Shown one piece after another: positions 1 to 8,591 of a DNA stretch of 64,000 nt (position 1 is the first letter of the stretch; every line of letters begins with the position of its first letter). The stretch lies in NCBI GenBank assembly GCA_019745155.1, contig JAIETM010000007.1, forward strand, positions 124,001 through 188,000, in the 5' to 3' direction. Source of the stretch: Chitinophagaceae bacterium. Lineage in GTDB: Bacteria; Bacteroidota; Bacteroidia; Chitinophagales; Chitinophagaceae. Under the pieces are notes generated by a model, which saw only the letters and a list, made by a program, of their open reading frames with translations, did not search any database and was not told the DNA's origin. A program made the position numbers and the translations under genes.

Positions 1-231
1 GCGGCACAAAAGCCACAACTTACTGATGCAATAGGTTCTTTTCTGAAGGATAAAAGTGGTATCCTCAGTTTAGCTGGTACCAATCCTAAGGATTACCTGG
101 CTAAGTTCAATCCGCTGCAGCAAGGGTTGTTTGGAAAACTGAAAGGGATACTCGGTGCAGCAAAATTTGCCGACTTCCTGAAGTTGAAACCCTCTGGAGC
201 CGGAAGTGCACTGAGTAATTTATTTTTCTAA
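1..231 (+). CDS. small secreted-type protein, 3' part only (paralogue of the gene at 2761)
   Basis: The reading frame is open from the first base of the window to a TAA at 229-231, giving the last 76 residues of a protein whose start lies outside. It aligns by eye with the C-terminal half of the protein encoded at 2761-3153: both share a KS..SLA.TN segment, a Y.AKF..LQ segment, a G.LG..KFA.F.KL segment and an aromatic end (LFF or LFY). The family is not one I recognise. By analogy with the paralogue, whose signal peptide is visible, it is probably exported. The complete protein is therefore expected to be a little over 130 residues. No function can be assigned. Confidence 0.75.
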   Translation, partial: AAQKPQLTDAIGSFLKDKSGILSLAGTNPKDYLAKFNPLQQGLFGKLKGILGAAKFADFLKLKPSGAGSALSNLFF

Positions 232-245
232 GCACACTACTCATT

Positions 246-701
246 ATGCAATCAAAAGCAACAACAGTTGAAGCCTATCTGCAGGAATTGCCTGCTGATA
301 GGCTTCCTGCTATGGAAGCCCTACGCAAAGCGATTAAGAAGAATATGCCCAAAGGTTTTCAGGAGCAGATGAACTATGGGATGATCGGTTATGTGGTACC
401 ACACAAGCTTTATCCCAAAGGGTATCATTGTAACCCAACTGATCCTTTGCCTTTCATGAATATTGCTTCACAGAAGAATTTTATTGCAGTCTACCATATG
501 GGTATTTATGCCAACCCGGCCTTGCTTAAATGGTTTACTACTGAGTATGGCAAACGTGCTAAGGGTAAACTAGATATGGGCAAGAGCTGTATTCGCTTCA
601 AAAAGCCGGAACAAATCCCTGTTGACCTGATTGGTGAACTGGCGGCTAAAATGAGTCCGGCAGATTGGATTACCCTATATGAAAGTACTTTTAAAAAATA
701 G
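246..701 (+). CDS. DUF1801 domain protein
   Basis: This 151-residue protein starts 14 bases after the preceding gene and probably shares its transcript. The N-terminal half (VEAYLQELPADRLPAMEALR, then a K..PKGFQEQMNYGMIGY segment) is typical of DUF1801, a small alpha/beta family related to YdhG/YdeI proteins. The middle segment (a KNFIAVYHMGIY stretch) and the C-terminal CIRFKK stretch match the conserved core. It has no signal peptide or membrane segment, so it should be cytoplasmic. Length fits the family. The biochemical role of DUF1801 is not established; links to iron or stress have been suggested for relatives, but nothing here supports a specific role. Confidence 0.85.
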   Translation: MQSKATTVEAYLQELPADRLPAMEALRKAIKKNMPKGFQEQMNYGMIGYVVPHKLYPKGYHCNPTDPLPFMNIASQKNFIAVYHMGIYANPALLKWFTTEYGKRAKGKLDMGKSCIRFKKPEQIPVDLIGELAAKMSPADWITLYESTFKK

Positions 702-703
702 GG

Positions 704-2674
704 TTATTGCGTTCCACATTTGAGTGCTAGTAATCTTGCATTGGCATCTCTATTGTTCTTACTCTTAGCAAAGGTATAATCGCTACATGCTTCTTCTTTC
801 TTATTCAAGGCTTCATAACACTTACCCCTGTTTAGGTATACATTATCATTACCCGTAGTTAATAAGGAAATCACTTTTGTGTAATCAGCAATAGCTTGGT
901 CATATTGTTTCATCTGATGCAATAAAAGTGCTCTATTCCAATATCCGTTATACTCAGTTGGATAGAGTTTAATTTGGCTTCCATAATCTTTTAATGCAGT
1001 TGCAGTATCCTTTTGTTTCAGACTAATCGTAGCATGCCAAATGATCGCATCTTTATTTTTGGCGTCTTGTTTCAGCATTTTATTGATATCGAACATGGCG
1101 CTATCTAACTTATTTAAATTAGCATAAGCAACACCACGATAGAGATACACACTATCGTTTTTGGTTTTACCCTCTATGGCTTTTGTGAGTTGTTGAATAG
1201 CATTTGGATATTTTTTAAAAGATGTAAAAGCAACCCCCCTGATATATTGAATATCCTGTTCTGTTATTTTGATCTTAGTCTTATAAAAGATATCTGTATA
1301 AGCACTGTCTTTCCACTGGGCACCAGTGAAGGTATTGGCCCATTTCGCTCCAATGACATTACCATCAGGTTTGATCAAATAGCCTTGAGCGGGTACTATG
1401 TTATCAGCTGAGCTTGAGTAATAAATAGTTTTTGTTGAGCCAAGGAAGATGCGTTTATCAGGATACTGTATTTCCATAAAATATCCATCAGAAAATTTCT
1501 CTGCTATGATGAAAACACCATCATCTAAAAGCCAGTATTTGCCTTGAGTGTTGAGTTTCCCATCAAAATTTCCTTCATAGTATATTTTACCTGACCGATA
1601 GTATTTACCAGACCCACTTGCAGAACCTGCTACAAAGTTGCCCTCGTACCAATCTGTTTGACTAAAGTACCTTTTGCCGTTTCCGCTTAATGTTCCTAAC
1701 GAATAGCTACCTTCTTCCCATGTGCCATTGGCAAAGACTTTTTTACCTTTTCCATCAAGAAAACCATTCCTAAAATTACCGGTATATATATGTCCGCTTT
1801 TGTATTTATAATAACCTTCTCCGTTTAAGTTGCGACCTTTAAATATGCCTGCTGACGAGTCGCCATTTGATTTTATTTGTATTCCTTTACCATTTTCTAC
1901 ACCATTTACAAAATCGCCTTCATAACGATAGCCTAAGGAAGTAAACCAGGCTTTTGCATAGCCATTCAGATAACCATTATCGAAATAACCTACTGAGCTA
2001 TCCTTATTCGCTTTGACGAGTTTTCCATATCCGCGTAGAGTGTCCCGCACAAATTCACCATCATATATTTCGCCATCTGCAAGAATGCTTTTTCCTTTTC
2101 CGTGTCTTTTATCATCCTGCCAATAACCTTCATAGCGTCGCTTATTTGGGTAGTACATGATGCCATAGCCATTTCTGAAATCATTTTTAAACTCACCTTC
2201 ATAGAGGTGTCCATCGGGCCAGGTCATTTTTCCTTTTCCATTTTTCTCACTATTCATCCAGTTACCTTCATAAACTCTTTTGTCCTTATAAACTTGCTTG
2301 CCAAAACCTGTACGTTTTCCAACAGACCAGTTACCTTCAAAACTGCTGCTGTCGGGCGAGTAAATGCTACCTTTCCCTTCCCAGTAACCATCTTTGATTC
2401 CCCCTATATATTTTCGCCCATCCTTATAGTAAAAAGTGCATTGCCCAGTTGCATAGCCATTTATCCAATCAGATTCGAGCACCTCTCCGTTGCTATAGGT
2501 CATTTTGCCTTTTCCGTTGGTATACCCTCCTTTAAAATAGCCTTCGTATACATCGCCATTTTTAAACTGATATTTACCAAAACCGTTAGCACAATCGCCA
2601 CTAAGGCATTTTTGTGCGCTTGCATTTGTGGTAAGGAGCATGTAAAGAATAAACAGGCTGTATAACTTTCTCAT
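704..2674 (-). CDS. secreted MORN-repeat and TPR protein
   Basis: The 656-residue product has a clear signal peptide (MRKLYSLFILYMLLTTNASA, cleavage before Q). About fifteen MORN repeats of 23 residues follow from roughly residue 35 to 385, each with the Y.G.....G.G pattern. After a linker of about 100 residues, four to five TPR units occupy about residues 475-650 (for example FKKYPNAIQQLTKAI and MKQYDQAIADYTKVI). MORN repeats usually mediate protein or lipid contacts, and TPRs mediate protein contacts, so this is probably a periplasmic or surface scaffold. It ends two bases from the convergent DUF1801 gene and is divergent from the gene at 2761. No enzymatic domain is visible. Confidence 0.88.
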   Translation of the reverse strand: MRKLYSLFILYMLLTTNASAQKCLSGDCANGFGKYQFKNGDVYEGYFKGGYTNGKGKMTYSNGEVLESDWINGYATGQCTFYYKDGRKYIGGIKDGYWEGKGSIYSPDSSSFEGNWSVGKRTGFGKQVYKDKRVYEGNWMNSEKNGKGKMTWPDGHLYEGEFKNDFRNGYGIMYYPNKRRYEGYWQDDKRHGKGKSILADGEIYDGEFVRDTLRGYGKLVKANKDSSVGYFDNGYLNGYAKAWFTSLGYRYEGDFVNGVENGKGIQIKSNGDSSAGIFKGRNLNGEGYYKYKSGHIYTGNFRNGFLDGKGKKVFANGTWEEGSYSLGTLSGNGKRYFSQTDWYEGNFVAGSASGSGKYYRSGKIYYEGNFDGKLNTQGKYWLLDDGVFIIAEKFSDGYFMEIQYPDKRIFLGSTKTIYYSSSADNIVPAQGYLIKPDGNVIGAKWANTFTGAQWKDSAYTDIFYKTKIKITEQDIQYIRGVAFTSFKKYPNAIQQLTKAIEGKTKNDSVYLYRGVAYANLNKLDSAMFDINKMLKQDAKNKDAIIWHATISLKQKDTATALKDYGSQIKLYPTEYNGYWNRALLLHQMKQYDQAIADYTKVISLLTTGNDNVYLNRGKCYEALNKKEEACSDYTFAKSKNNRDANARLLALKCGTQ

Positions 2675-2737
2675 AGAAGGTTGTTTGGGTGGTCAATCTC
2701 TATGAATTTACACAAATAGAAAATACCGCAGTTGTGG

Positions 2738-2745
2738 TATTTTTG
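2738..2745 (+). promoter_or_regulatory. candidate Bacteroidota -7 promoter element with overlapping inverted repeat
   Basis: TATTTTTG matches the Bacteroidota -7 consensus TAnnTTTG and lies 15 bases before the ATG at 2761. An inverted repeat AATACCGCA-GT-TGTGGTATT (2722-2741, one mismatch) overlaps its upstream edge and could be an operator. The position supports the start at 2761 rather than an upstream in-frame GTG/TTG-type start. Confidence 0.45.
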
Positions 2746-2760
2746 ATCAAAACTGTCTAC

Positions 2761-3153
2761 ATGAAGCGAATCATGATGCTTGTTATTATGCTGAGCATTT
2801 TATTTTCGGCTATCGCGCAAAAATCTGCTTCAACAAAACCCATGCTGCCGCCTGCGATTAGCAATGTGCAACAGACTGCCAATAGTATTGCAGGTGAATT
2901 AACGGGAAGGCTTGGGTTGAATCCATCAAAAATGCCACAATTGATACCGCTTTTGCAGCGATACCTGCAGCAGAAATCTTTGATCAATTCATTGGCAACA
3001 ACTAATAAGGAGGAATATCAGGCTAAGTTCAAGTCCTTGCAAACTGCGCTGTTTGATCAGCTGCGAGGAGTACTAGGGCCTGATAAGTTTGCCCTGTTTC
3101 AAAAGTTGCAATCCTCTGCAAGGAATACAAATGCGGCGCATTTGTTCTACTAA
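2761..3153 (+). CDS. small secreted protein of unknown function
   Basis: The frame is open from 2689, but I place the start at the ATG at 2761. From there the protein begins with a signal peptide (MKRIMMLVIMLSILFSAIAQ) and a candidate -7 promoter element lies just upstream. The mature protein of about 110 residues is predicted mostly helical, with a proline-rich start (KPMLPPAISN). Its C-terminal half is clearly related to the partial gene at the window start, so the two genes are paralogues flanking the DUF1801 and MORN/TPR genes. The family is not recognised and there are no cysteines or catalytic motifs in the mature part. A hairpin terminator follows immediately. Confidence 0.75.
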   Translation: MKRIMMLVIMLSILFSAIAQKSASTKPMLPPAISNVQQTANSIAGELTGRLGLNPSKMPQLIPLLQRYLQQKSLINSLATTNKEEYQAKFKSLQTALFDQLRGVLGPDKFALFQKLQSSARNTNAAHLFY

Positions 3154-3158
3154 ATAAT

Positions 3159-3180
3159 AAGTCCCGCAATTGCGGGACTT
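3159..3180. terminator. bidirectional hairpin terminator
   Basis: AAGTCCCGC-AATT-GCGGGACTT is a perfect 9-bp inverted repeat in the gap between the convergent gene ending at 3153 and typA ending at 3187. It can serve both strands, although the U-tract on either side is short. Confidence 0.7.
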
Positions 3181-3186
3181 ATATTC

Positions 3187-4998
3187 TTAAATCGCTTCCA
3201 GCTGCATTTTCTTTTGCTGCTTCTTGCGTTCCTCTTCATCGAGTATGGTTTTACGCATACGAATGTAGTTTGGCGTAACCTCGATACATTCATCAAACTG
3301 AATGTATTCCATACACTCTTCCAAAGTCAACAAGGTTTTTGGTGCAATGTTGGTAGCCGCATCACTACCGCTGGCGCGGTGGTTGGTTAGCTTCTTACCT
3401 TCATTACTGTTGATCACCAGATCGCCAGGCTTATTGTTTTCACCAACGATCATACCTGCGTATACATCTTCACCTGGATCTACAAAGAAGATACCTCTGT
3501 CTTGTAATTTATCTAGTGAGTAAGCAGTAGTTACACCAGCTTCTTTTGCGATCAGTACACCATTGTTACGGCCGGGGATTGGTCCTTTCCAAGGCTTGTA
3601 TTCTAAAAAGCGGTGCGCCATAACAGCTTCACCAGCAGTCTGTGTCAACATCTGTGTACGCATACCAATCAAACCACGTGAAGGAATTTCAAACTCCAGG
3701 TGTTGCATTTCACCTTTGGTTTCCATCACATGCATTTCACCCTTACGACGCGTCACCAGATCAATTACTTTAGAAGCAAATTCCTGAGGCACATCCACAA
3801 CTAGTGTTTCGTAAGGTTCGCACTTCACGCCATTCACTTCTTTCAGAATTACCTGAGGCTGACCAACAGTTAATTCGTAGCCTTCTCTGCGCATGGTTTC
3901 AATCAGGATACCCAAGTGAAGGATACCGCGACCATAGACCATGAAGCTATCACCGCTATCTGTGTCCTGCACACGAAGGGCAAGATTCTTCTCTGTTTCC
4001 TTCATTAAGCGATCACGCAGGTGGCGAGAGGTAACGAATTTACCATCTTTACCAAAGAAAGGAGAGTTGTTGATGCTGAACAGCATGTTCATCGTAGGTT
4101 CGTCTACGCTGATGACTGGTAAGGCTTCAGGATTTTCTGCATCAGCAATAGTATCACCGATATTGAAATCTTCGATACCCACTACAGCACAAAGATCACC
4201 GGCAAATACTTCAGCTATTTTCTTCTTGCCCATTCCTTCAAACACATACAGCTCACGTACACGCTGCTTTTTGATGGTACCATCAGCCTGCATCAATGCA
4301 ATCTGCTGACCTTCTTTGATACTGCCACGGCTTACTTTACCGATGGCAATACGGCCAAGGAAAGAAGAATAGTCTAATGAAGTAATCTGCAACTGCAGGT
4401 TACCTTCACTCACTTTAGGTTCTGGTACATATTGAATGATACCATCCATTAAAGGTGTGATATCCTCACAAGCTTCATTCTTGTCATTGAACCAGCCATT
4501 CTTACCACTACCGTAGTAAGTTGGGAAGTTCAACTGCTCTTCTGTTGCATCCAGGTTGAAGAACAATTCGAATACGGCATCATGCACTTCATCCGGACGA
4601 CAGTTAGGCTTGTCTACTTTGTTGATAACAACGATAGGGCGCAGGTGCAGTTGTAATGCTTTTTGCAGTACAAAACGCGTTTGTGGCATTGGGCCTTCAA
4701 ATGCATCTACTAAGAGAATAACACCATCAGCCATTTTCAATACACGTTCTACTTCACCACCGAAATCGGCGTGGCCTGGCGTGTCAATTACGTTGATTTT
4801 TACGCCTTTATACTCTACAGCGGCGTTTTTGGAAAAGATCGTGATACCACGTTCTCTTTCCAGGTCATTATTGTCCATGATCAGTTCACCAGTCTCCTGA
4901 TTTTCGCGGAAGACCTTGGTGGTGTGCAGAATACGGTCTACCAAGGTGGTTTTACCGTGGTCTACGTGGGCAATAATGGCGATGTTTCTAATTTGCAT
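3187..4998 (-). CDS. typA: ribosome-associated GTPase TypA/BipA
   Basis: This is a translational GTPase of 603 residues when started at the ATG at 4998. The frame is open 20 codons further, but MQIRNIAIIAHVDHGKTTL is the standard start. The G1 motif AHVDHGKT (residues about 10-17), G3 DTPGHADFGGE and G4 NKVDKP are intact. They are followed by the beta-barrel, EF-G-like domains III and V and the family-specific C-terminal domain (KGEMHVMETKGEMQHLEFE then LIGMRTQMLTQTAGEAVM). The length matches TypA/BipA, which acts on 50S subunit assembly and stress adaptation in the cytoplasm. A candidate promoter element sits 58-65 bases upstream. Confidence 0.97.
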   Translation of the reverse strand: MQIRNIAIIAHVDHGKTTLVDRILHTTKVFRENQETGELIMDNNDLERERGITIFSKNAAVEYKGVKINVIDTPGHADFGGEVERVLKMADGVILLVDAFEGPMPQTRFVLQKALQLHLRPIVVINKVDKPNCRPDEVHDAVFELFFNLDATEEQLNFPTYYGSGKNGWFNDKNEACEDITPLMDGIIQYVPEPKVSEGNLQLQITSLDYSSFLGRIAIGKVSRGSIKEGQQIALMQADGTIKKQRVRELYVFEGMGKKKIAEVFAGDLCAVVGIEDFNIGDTIADAENPEALPVISVDEPTMNMLFSINNSPFFGKDGKFVTSRHLRDRLMKETEKNLALRVQDTDSGDSFMVYGRGILHLGILIETMRREGYELTVGQPQVILKEVNGVKCEPYETLVVDVPQEFASKVIDLVTRRKGEMHVMETKGEMQHLEFEIPSRGLIGMRTQMLTQTAGEAVMAHRFLEYKPWKGPIPGRNNGVLIAKEAGVTTAYSLDKLQDRGIFFVDPGEDVYAGMIVGENNKPGDLVINSNEGKKLTNHRASGSDAATNIAPKTLLTLEECMEYIQFDECIEVTPNYIRMRKTILDEEERKKQQKKMQLEAI

Positions 4999-5055
4999 AT
5001 AAAAATTTTCATTGAGGATCAACAGGTTAACGCTGTAGATTCCAGAAATAGTTTG

Positions 5056-5063
5056 CAAAGGTA
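5056..5063 (-). promoter_or_regulatory. candidate -7 promoter element of typA
   Basis: Read on the minus strand the sequence is TACCTTTG, a full match to TAnnTTTG. It would put the transcript start about 45-50 bases before the typA ATG at 4998, which also argues against the longer open frame being translated from its first codon. Confidence 0.45.
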
Positions 5064-5192
5064 GGCTTTTGCTACGGGCTGCCGAAATGCTTGGGATAAT
5101 TTGACTATTTGGTCATACAAAGCGAATGAATTGTTATCTCATTTCTTACACTACTTAAAAAGCTTTGTGGCCATTCGTTTTAAAGCAAGTTC

Positions 5193-5885
5193 ATGGAACA
5201 AATTATTCAATTAGACAGGCAAATCAGTCTGTTTTTTAATGGCTTTGTTGGTAAGCATATTTCCTTCGATGCTATCGTCTTCTTTCAATCTAACAATAAT
5301 GTACTTAAAGCCGGCCTTATCATGCTGACTATTTGGGGCTTGTGGTTTATACAGGACGCACAAACCCGCGAAAGAAGAGTTCGGTTATGTATGACTATCC
5401 TCGCTAGTTTGTTGGCGATTGCCGTTGGTCGTTTTCTGGTAATGGTATTTCCGCACAGAATGCGTCCAATTAATGACCCTTCATTGGGTTTACATATTCC
5501 CGAAGAGGTAAATATGTATGCTTGGGATGCCTTGAGCTCTTTCCCAAGTGATCACGCGGTCTTATTTTATGCGCTCTCCGTTTCTTTATTTGTTGTTTCG
5601 AAGCGGGTTGGTTTGTTTTTCATGTTTTCATCTGTCATCCTAATTCTATTCCCTAGAGTTTATCTCGGTTACCATTTTGCTACAGACCTGATTGTAGGGG
5701 CAATGGTTGGTGCCGCTATAGGATATTTTGTAACGAAGAGTCAGTGGGTCTATCAACAAATTGATCGTTACTTCTTTATTACAGAGCGATATCAGCAGTT
5801 TTTTTATCCGTTCATGTTTTTAGTTACTTATCAGTTTTGCGAGATGTTCTCTGATATTCGTGCGTTTTTTGATATTATGCACTAG
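5193..5885 (+). CDS. PAP2-family membrane phosphatase (undecaprenyl-diphosphatase-like)
   Basis: The product is a 230-residue integral membrane protein with about five hydrophobic segments. It carries the three PAP2 signature motifs in order: HRMRP (about residue 87), FPSDHA (about 116-121) and PRVYLGYHFATD (about 153-164), with the catalytic His residues and Asp present. Members dephosphorylate lipid pyrophosphates or phosphatidic acid at the membrane. The length and the LDRQISLFFNG start resemble BcrC-type undecaprenyl pyrophosphate phosphatases, so recycling of the cell-wall lipid carrier is the likeliest role. The first C1 motif is slightly non-standard. The next gene follows after 27 bases and may be co-transcribed. 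Confidence 0.85.
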   Translation: MEQIIQLDRQISLFFNGFVGKHISFDAIVFFQSNNNVLKAGLIMLTIWGLWFIQDAQTRERRVRLCMTILASLLAIAVGRFLVMVFPHRMRPINDPSLGLHIPEEVNMYAWDALSSFPSDHAVLFYALSVSLFVVSKRVGLFFMFSSVILILFPRVYLGYHFATDLIVGAMVGAAIGYFVTKSQWVYQQIDRYFFITERYQQFFYPFMFLVTYQFCEMFSDIRAFFDIMH

Positions 5886-5912
5886 GCAAAGTTTTTAGTA
5901 GCTTGGTGCTTA

Positions 5913-6314
5913 ATGAAAGCAGACAAGCAACCTGAGACATTCCGACTCATTTTAAAAGTAGCGGGTATTTACAATTTGCTTTGGGGCGCATGGGTAGTAT
6001 TATTTCCCATGCATTTTTTTGAGCTTACCGGATTAGCACCTATCAATCACCCAATGATCTGGCAGGGCATGGGTATGGTAATTGGTGTATATGGCCTTGG
6101 TTATTGGTGGGCTGGTGATGATCCCATGCGGCATTGGCCTATTGTGGCAGTTGGTTTTCTGGGTAAAATATTCGGACCTGTAGGATTTATCTATCATTAT
6201 TGGTTAGGTAATGTGCCGGCTTCTTTTGGATTTATGCTGATCACCAATGACCTGATTTGGTGGGTACCTTTCGGCATGATCCTTTATCAGGCTTATCAAA
6301 ACGAAAAGAAATAA
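5913..6314 (+). CDS. small four-helix membrane protein, function unknown
   Basis: This is a 133-residue protein with about four hydrophobic segments (near residues 12-32, 47-67, 75-95 and 100-125), rich in Trp and Gly, and a charged C-terminal tail. I do not recognise a named family with confidence. The pattern is similar to small Bacteroidota membrane proteins of the DoxX/DUF4345 type. It ends one base before the next gene, so the two are almost certainly translated from the same transcript and may act together in the inner membrane. Confidence 0.7.
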   Translation: MKADKQPETFRLILKVAGIYNLLWGAWVVLFPMHFFELTGLAPINHPMIWQGMGMVIGVYGLGYWWAGDDPMRHWPIVAVGFLGKIFGPVGFIYHYWLGNVPASFGFMLITNDLIWWVPFGMILYQAYQNEKK

Positions 6315-6315
6315 T

Positions 6316-6681
6316 ATGCAGCTGATTGCTTTATATACGATGGCGGCTTTTTACTTTGTTGCCGGGCTCAATCACTTTCTGAATGCAAGGTTCTATATGC
6401 CATTGATACCGGCTTATTTGTCGAATTGGCGTAATCTGATCAATATAGTTTCCGGCATTGCAGAGATGCTGCTCGCTATAGGGTTGCTTTTTGAAGCAAC
6501 CCGTTTATGGTCGGTCTATGCCATTATCCTTATGCTGATTGCTTTTATACCTGCTCATGTTTGGATGATTCAGCAAGGCAATTTTAAACTCGGCAAGATT
6601 AAGATCACACCATTGATTGCATGGGTAAGATTACTAGTGATTCATCCGCTTTTGATACTCTGGGCCTGGTGGGTTCGATAA
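6316..6681 (+). CDS. DoxX-like membrane protein
   Basis: A 121-residue protein with four hydrophobic helices. The segment FVAGLNHFLNARFYMPLIPAY near the N-terminus and the later GIAEMLLAIGLLF and HVWMIQQGNF stretches are typical of DoxX-like proteins, small inner-membrane proteins sometimes linked to redox processes. No redox-active cysteine is present, so a catalytic role is doubtful. One base separates its ATG from the TAA of the preceding membrane protein gene, indicating an operon. The function in this organism cannot be read from sequence. Confidence 0.75.
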   Translation: MQLIALYTMAAFYFVAGLNHFLNARFYMPLIPAYLSNWRNLINIVSGIAEMLLAIGLLFEATRLWSVYAIILMLIAFIPAHVWMIQQGNFKLGKIKITPLIAWVRLLVIHPLLILWAWWVR

Positions 6682-6750
6682 CAGGCTTAATGTATCTACG
6701 CTTACTCGCCTTGATCATATAAAACACATAACTTCCGTGAAAGTGCTTTC

Positions 6751-8552
6751 ATGATTTTTTTGCGATTAGCAGCAATACTTTTTTTGTCTTGTTTCAGCCT
6801 TACTGTTCTTGCTCAAAATAATTGTGCCTGTAAACGCACACAAGCGGAAGCATCGCAGCAGCAGCAGTTTATACAAACCCTACTGAAATCTAATCAGACC
6901 GCATGCCAGGCAGAAGGTTGGCAGTTGGTTGCAGATAGTCTTGTGAAAACAACTGATTTTGCGGGAGCGGTAAAGGCTTTAGAAAAAGCCGGTCAGTTAT
7001 TCGATGCACTGAAATGTCCCGAGTCAGAGCGAAAAGCATTCTACAGAAGATGGGTTGCACTGTCAGATCATCAGGCTGCTTTCGATCAGTCATTTAGTTA
7101 TCAGTTGAAACTGCTTCGCATCGCAGAAGCCGAAAAGAATGATGCTGAAGCGGCGGGTATCTTATTGGGTATGGCTCAGGTTTTCAATAGACAAAAGCAA
7201 TCTGCTAATGGTATCCGCTATGCACGGCGTGCTGCAGTATTGATTGAGCAATTGCCTGCATCAGCACAAAAAGCCAATCTGCTAAATAAACTAACTGCAC
7301 GTTATTTCTATTATTATCAAGACCACCGGGAAGCTGCTTATGCAGATACCGCTCAGCAGTATGTAGAAAAGGCCTTGTCTGTAGCAGAAAAACTTGGAGA
7401 CAACAATGAGCAGATCATCGCACTTACCCGTATGGGGGCTATAGCCGAAAGTCGGAATGCCTTGCAGCAAGCGCTGGGGTATATCAATCAGGCATTGGCT
7501 TTATGTAAGCCGGGGCAGAATGATAATCAGTACACCACTTTGTATGGAGACAAAGGAAATATTTATCTGCAGCTGAAAGATTATACTGCTGCTAAGCAAT
7601 ATGCTGATTCCTGTTTATGGTATTGCAAAAAGATTGCTTTTCCTCCAATGATCGCAAATGCCTACAGTCTCCTGTATGAAATTGCAGTACAGTCGGGCAA
7701 TTACAAAGAAGCCCTTGCAGCAATGACTGCGGAGAAGCAGATCACAGACAGTTTGCAGAATGCAGATCGCAACAAGGTTATCAATGAGCTGGAGAAAAAA
7801 TACAACCAGGAAAAAAATGAAAAAACCATTCAGGAATTGGCGCTGCAAAAGCAGGTATATATCCTGGTTTTAGTTGTGGTGTTATTACTGGGTGCAGCAG
7901 TGGTTTTATTTCTGAGACAACAATCCCTGAAGCAGCAGCAAAAAGCAGCAGCAGCCGAACAGCGTTTGAATCGTGCCCGAATGAATCCGCATTTTTTCTT
8001 CAATACTCTGGCTGGTTTACAAACTGCAGCCTTGGAAGAAGGTGGGATCAACGTAGCCGGAAAAATTGCCAAACTTTCCCGGATAATGCGCGCCACGCTG
8101 GAAAGCACTTATCGTGAATTCAACAGTATTGAGGAAGAGATTGTTTTCTGGAAAACTATCTGCAACTCCACTTACCTGCGAATGTGCAATACCAGATAGT
8201 GCTGGACAAGGCGATAGATGCTTCTGCCGTTATGATTCCTTCCATGCTGATTCAACCGTTTATTGAGAATAGCATCCTGCATGGTTTCAGTGGTATTGAT
8301 TATCCCGGCAAACTCTTGATTCGTTTTTCCCAAGAAGCGGCACAGCTCTCTGTAAAGATCAGTGATAACGGAAAAGGCTTTACTGCGCAAACAGATAAGA
8401 CACATGTATCCAGGGCCAGTCAGATCATCGAAGACCGCTTGTATTTGCTGGCCAAGCAATATCGCTCCAAAGCAAACTATCGAATTGATTCAGGGGAAGA
8501 AGGAAAAGGTGTTACTGCGGTGATTAGTCTGCCCATCATAACACAATCATAG
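6751..8552 (+). pseudogene. TPR-containing LytS-type sensor histidine kinase, frameshifted
   Basis: The first frame reads signal peptide, TPR-type helices (about residues 30-330), a coiled-coil stretch, one membrane segment (about 369-388) and the phosphoacceptor H-box RMNPHFFFNTLAGLQ (about 410-424). It then runs into an aberrant tail and stops at 8199. One base is missing near 8149: shifting there gives IVFLENYLQLHLPANVQY, the normal sequence of this family, and the frame continues through the N-box (MLIQPFIENSILHGF) and G-box (ISDNGKGF) to 8552. Repaired, the protein would be 600 residues. No LytTR response regulator lies next to it. The lesion is either a real inactivating mutation or a sequencing error in a T/G run; all other conserved motifs are intact, which favours a recent event or an error. 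Confidence 0.88.
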
Positions 8553-8591
8553 TTGTACAGATATTCTTTATCTTCCACAAAATTGCTTGTC

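Noticed and set aside
8140-8160. Programmed -1 ribosomal frameshift in the sensor kinase
   Set aside because: The -1 frame gives the right protein, but the bases do not fit an X-XXY-YYZ slippery heptamer and no downstream stem is evident; a missing base is simpler.
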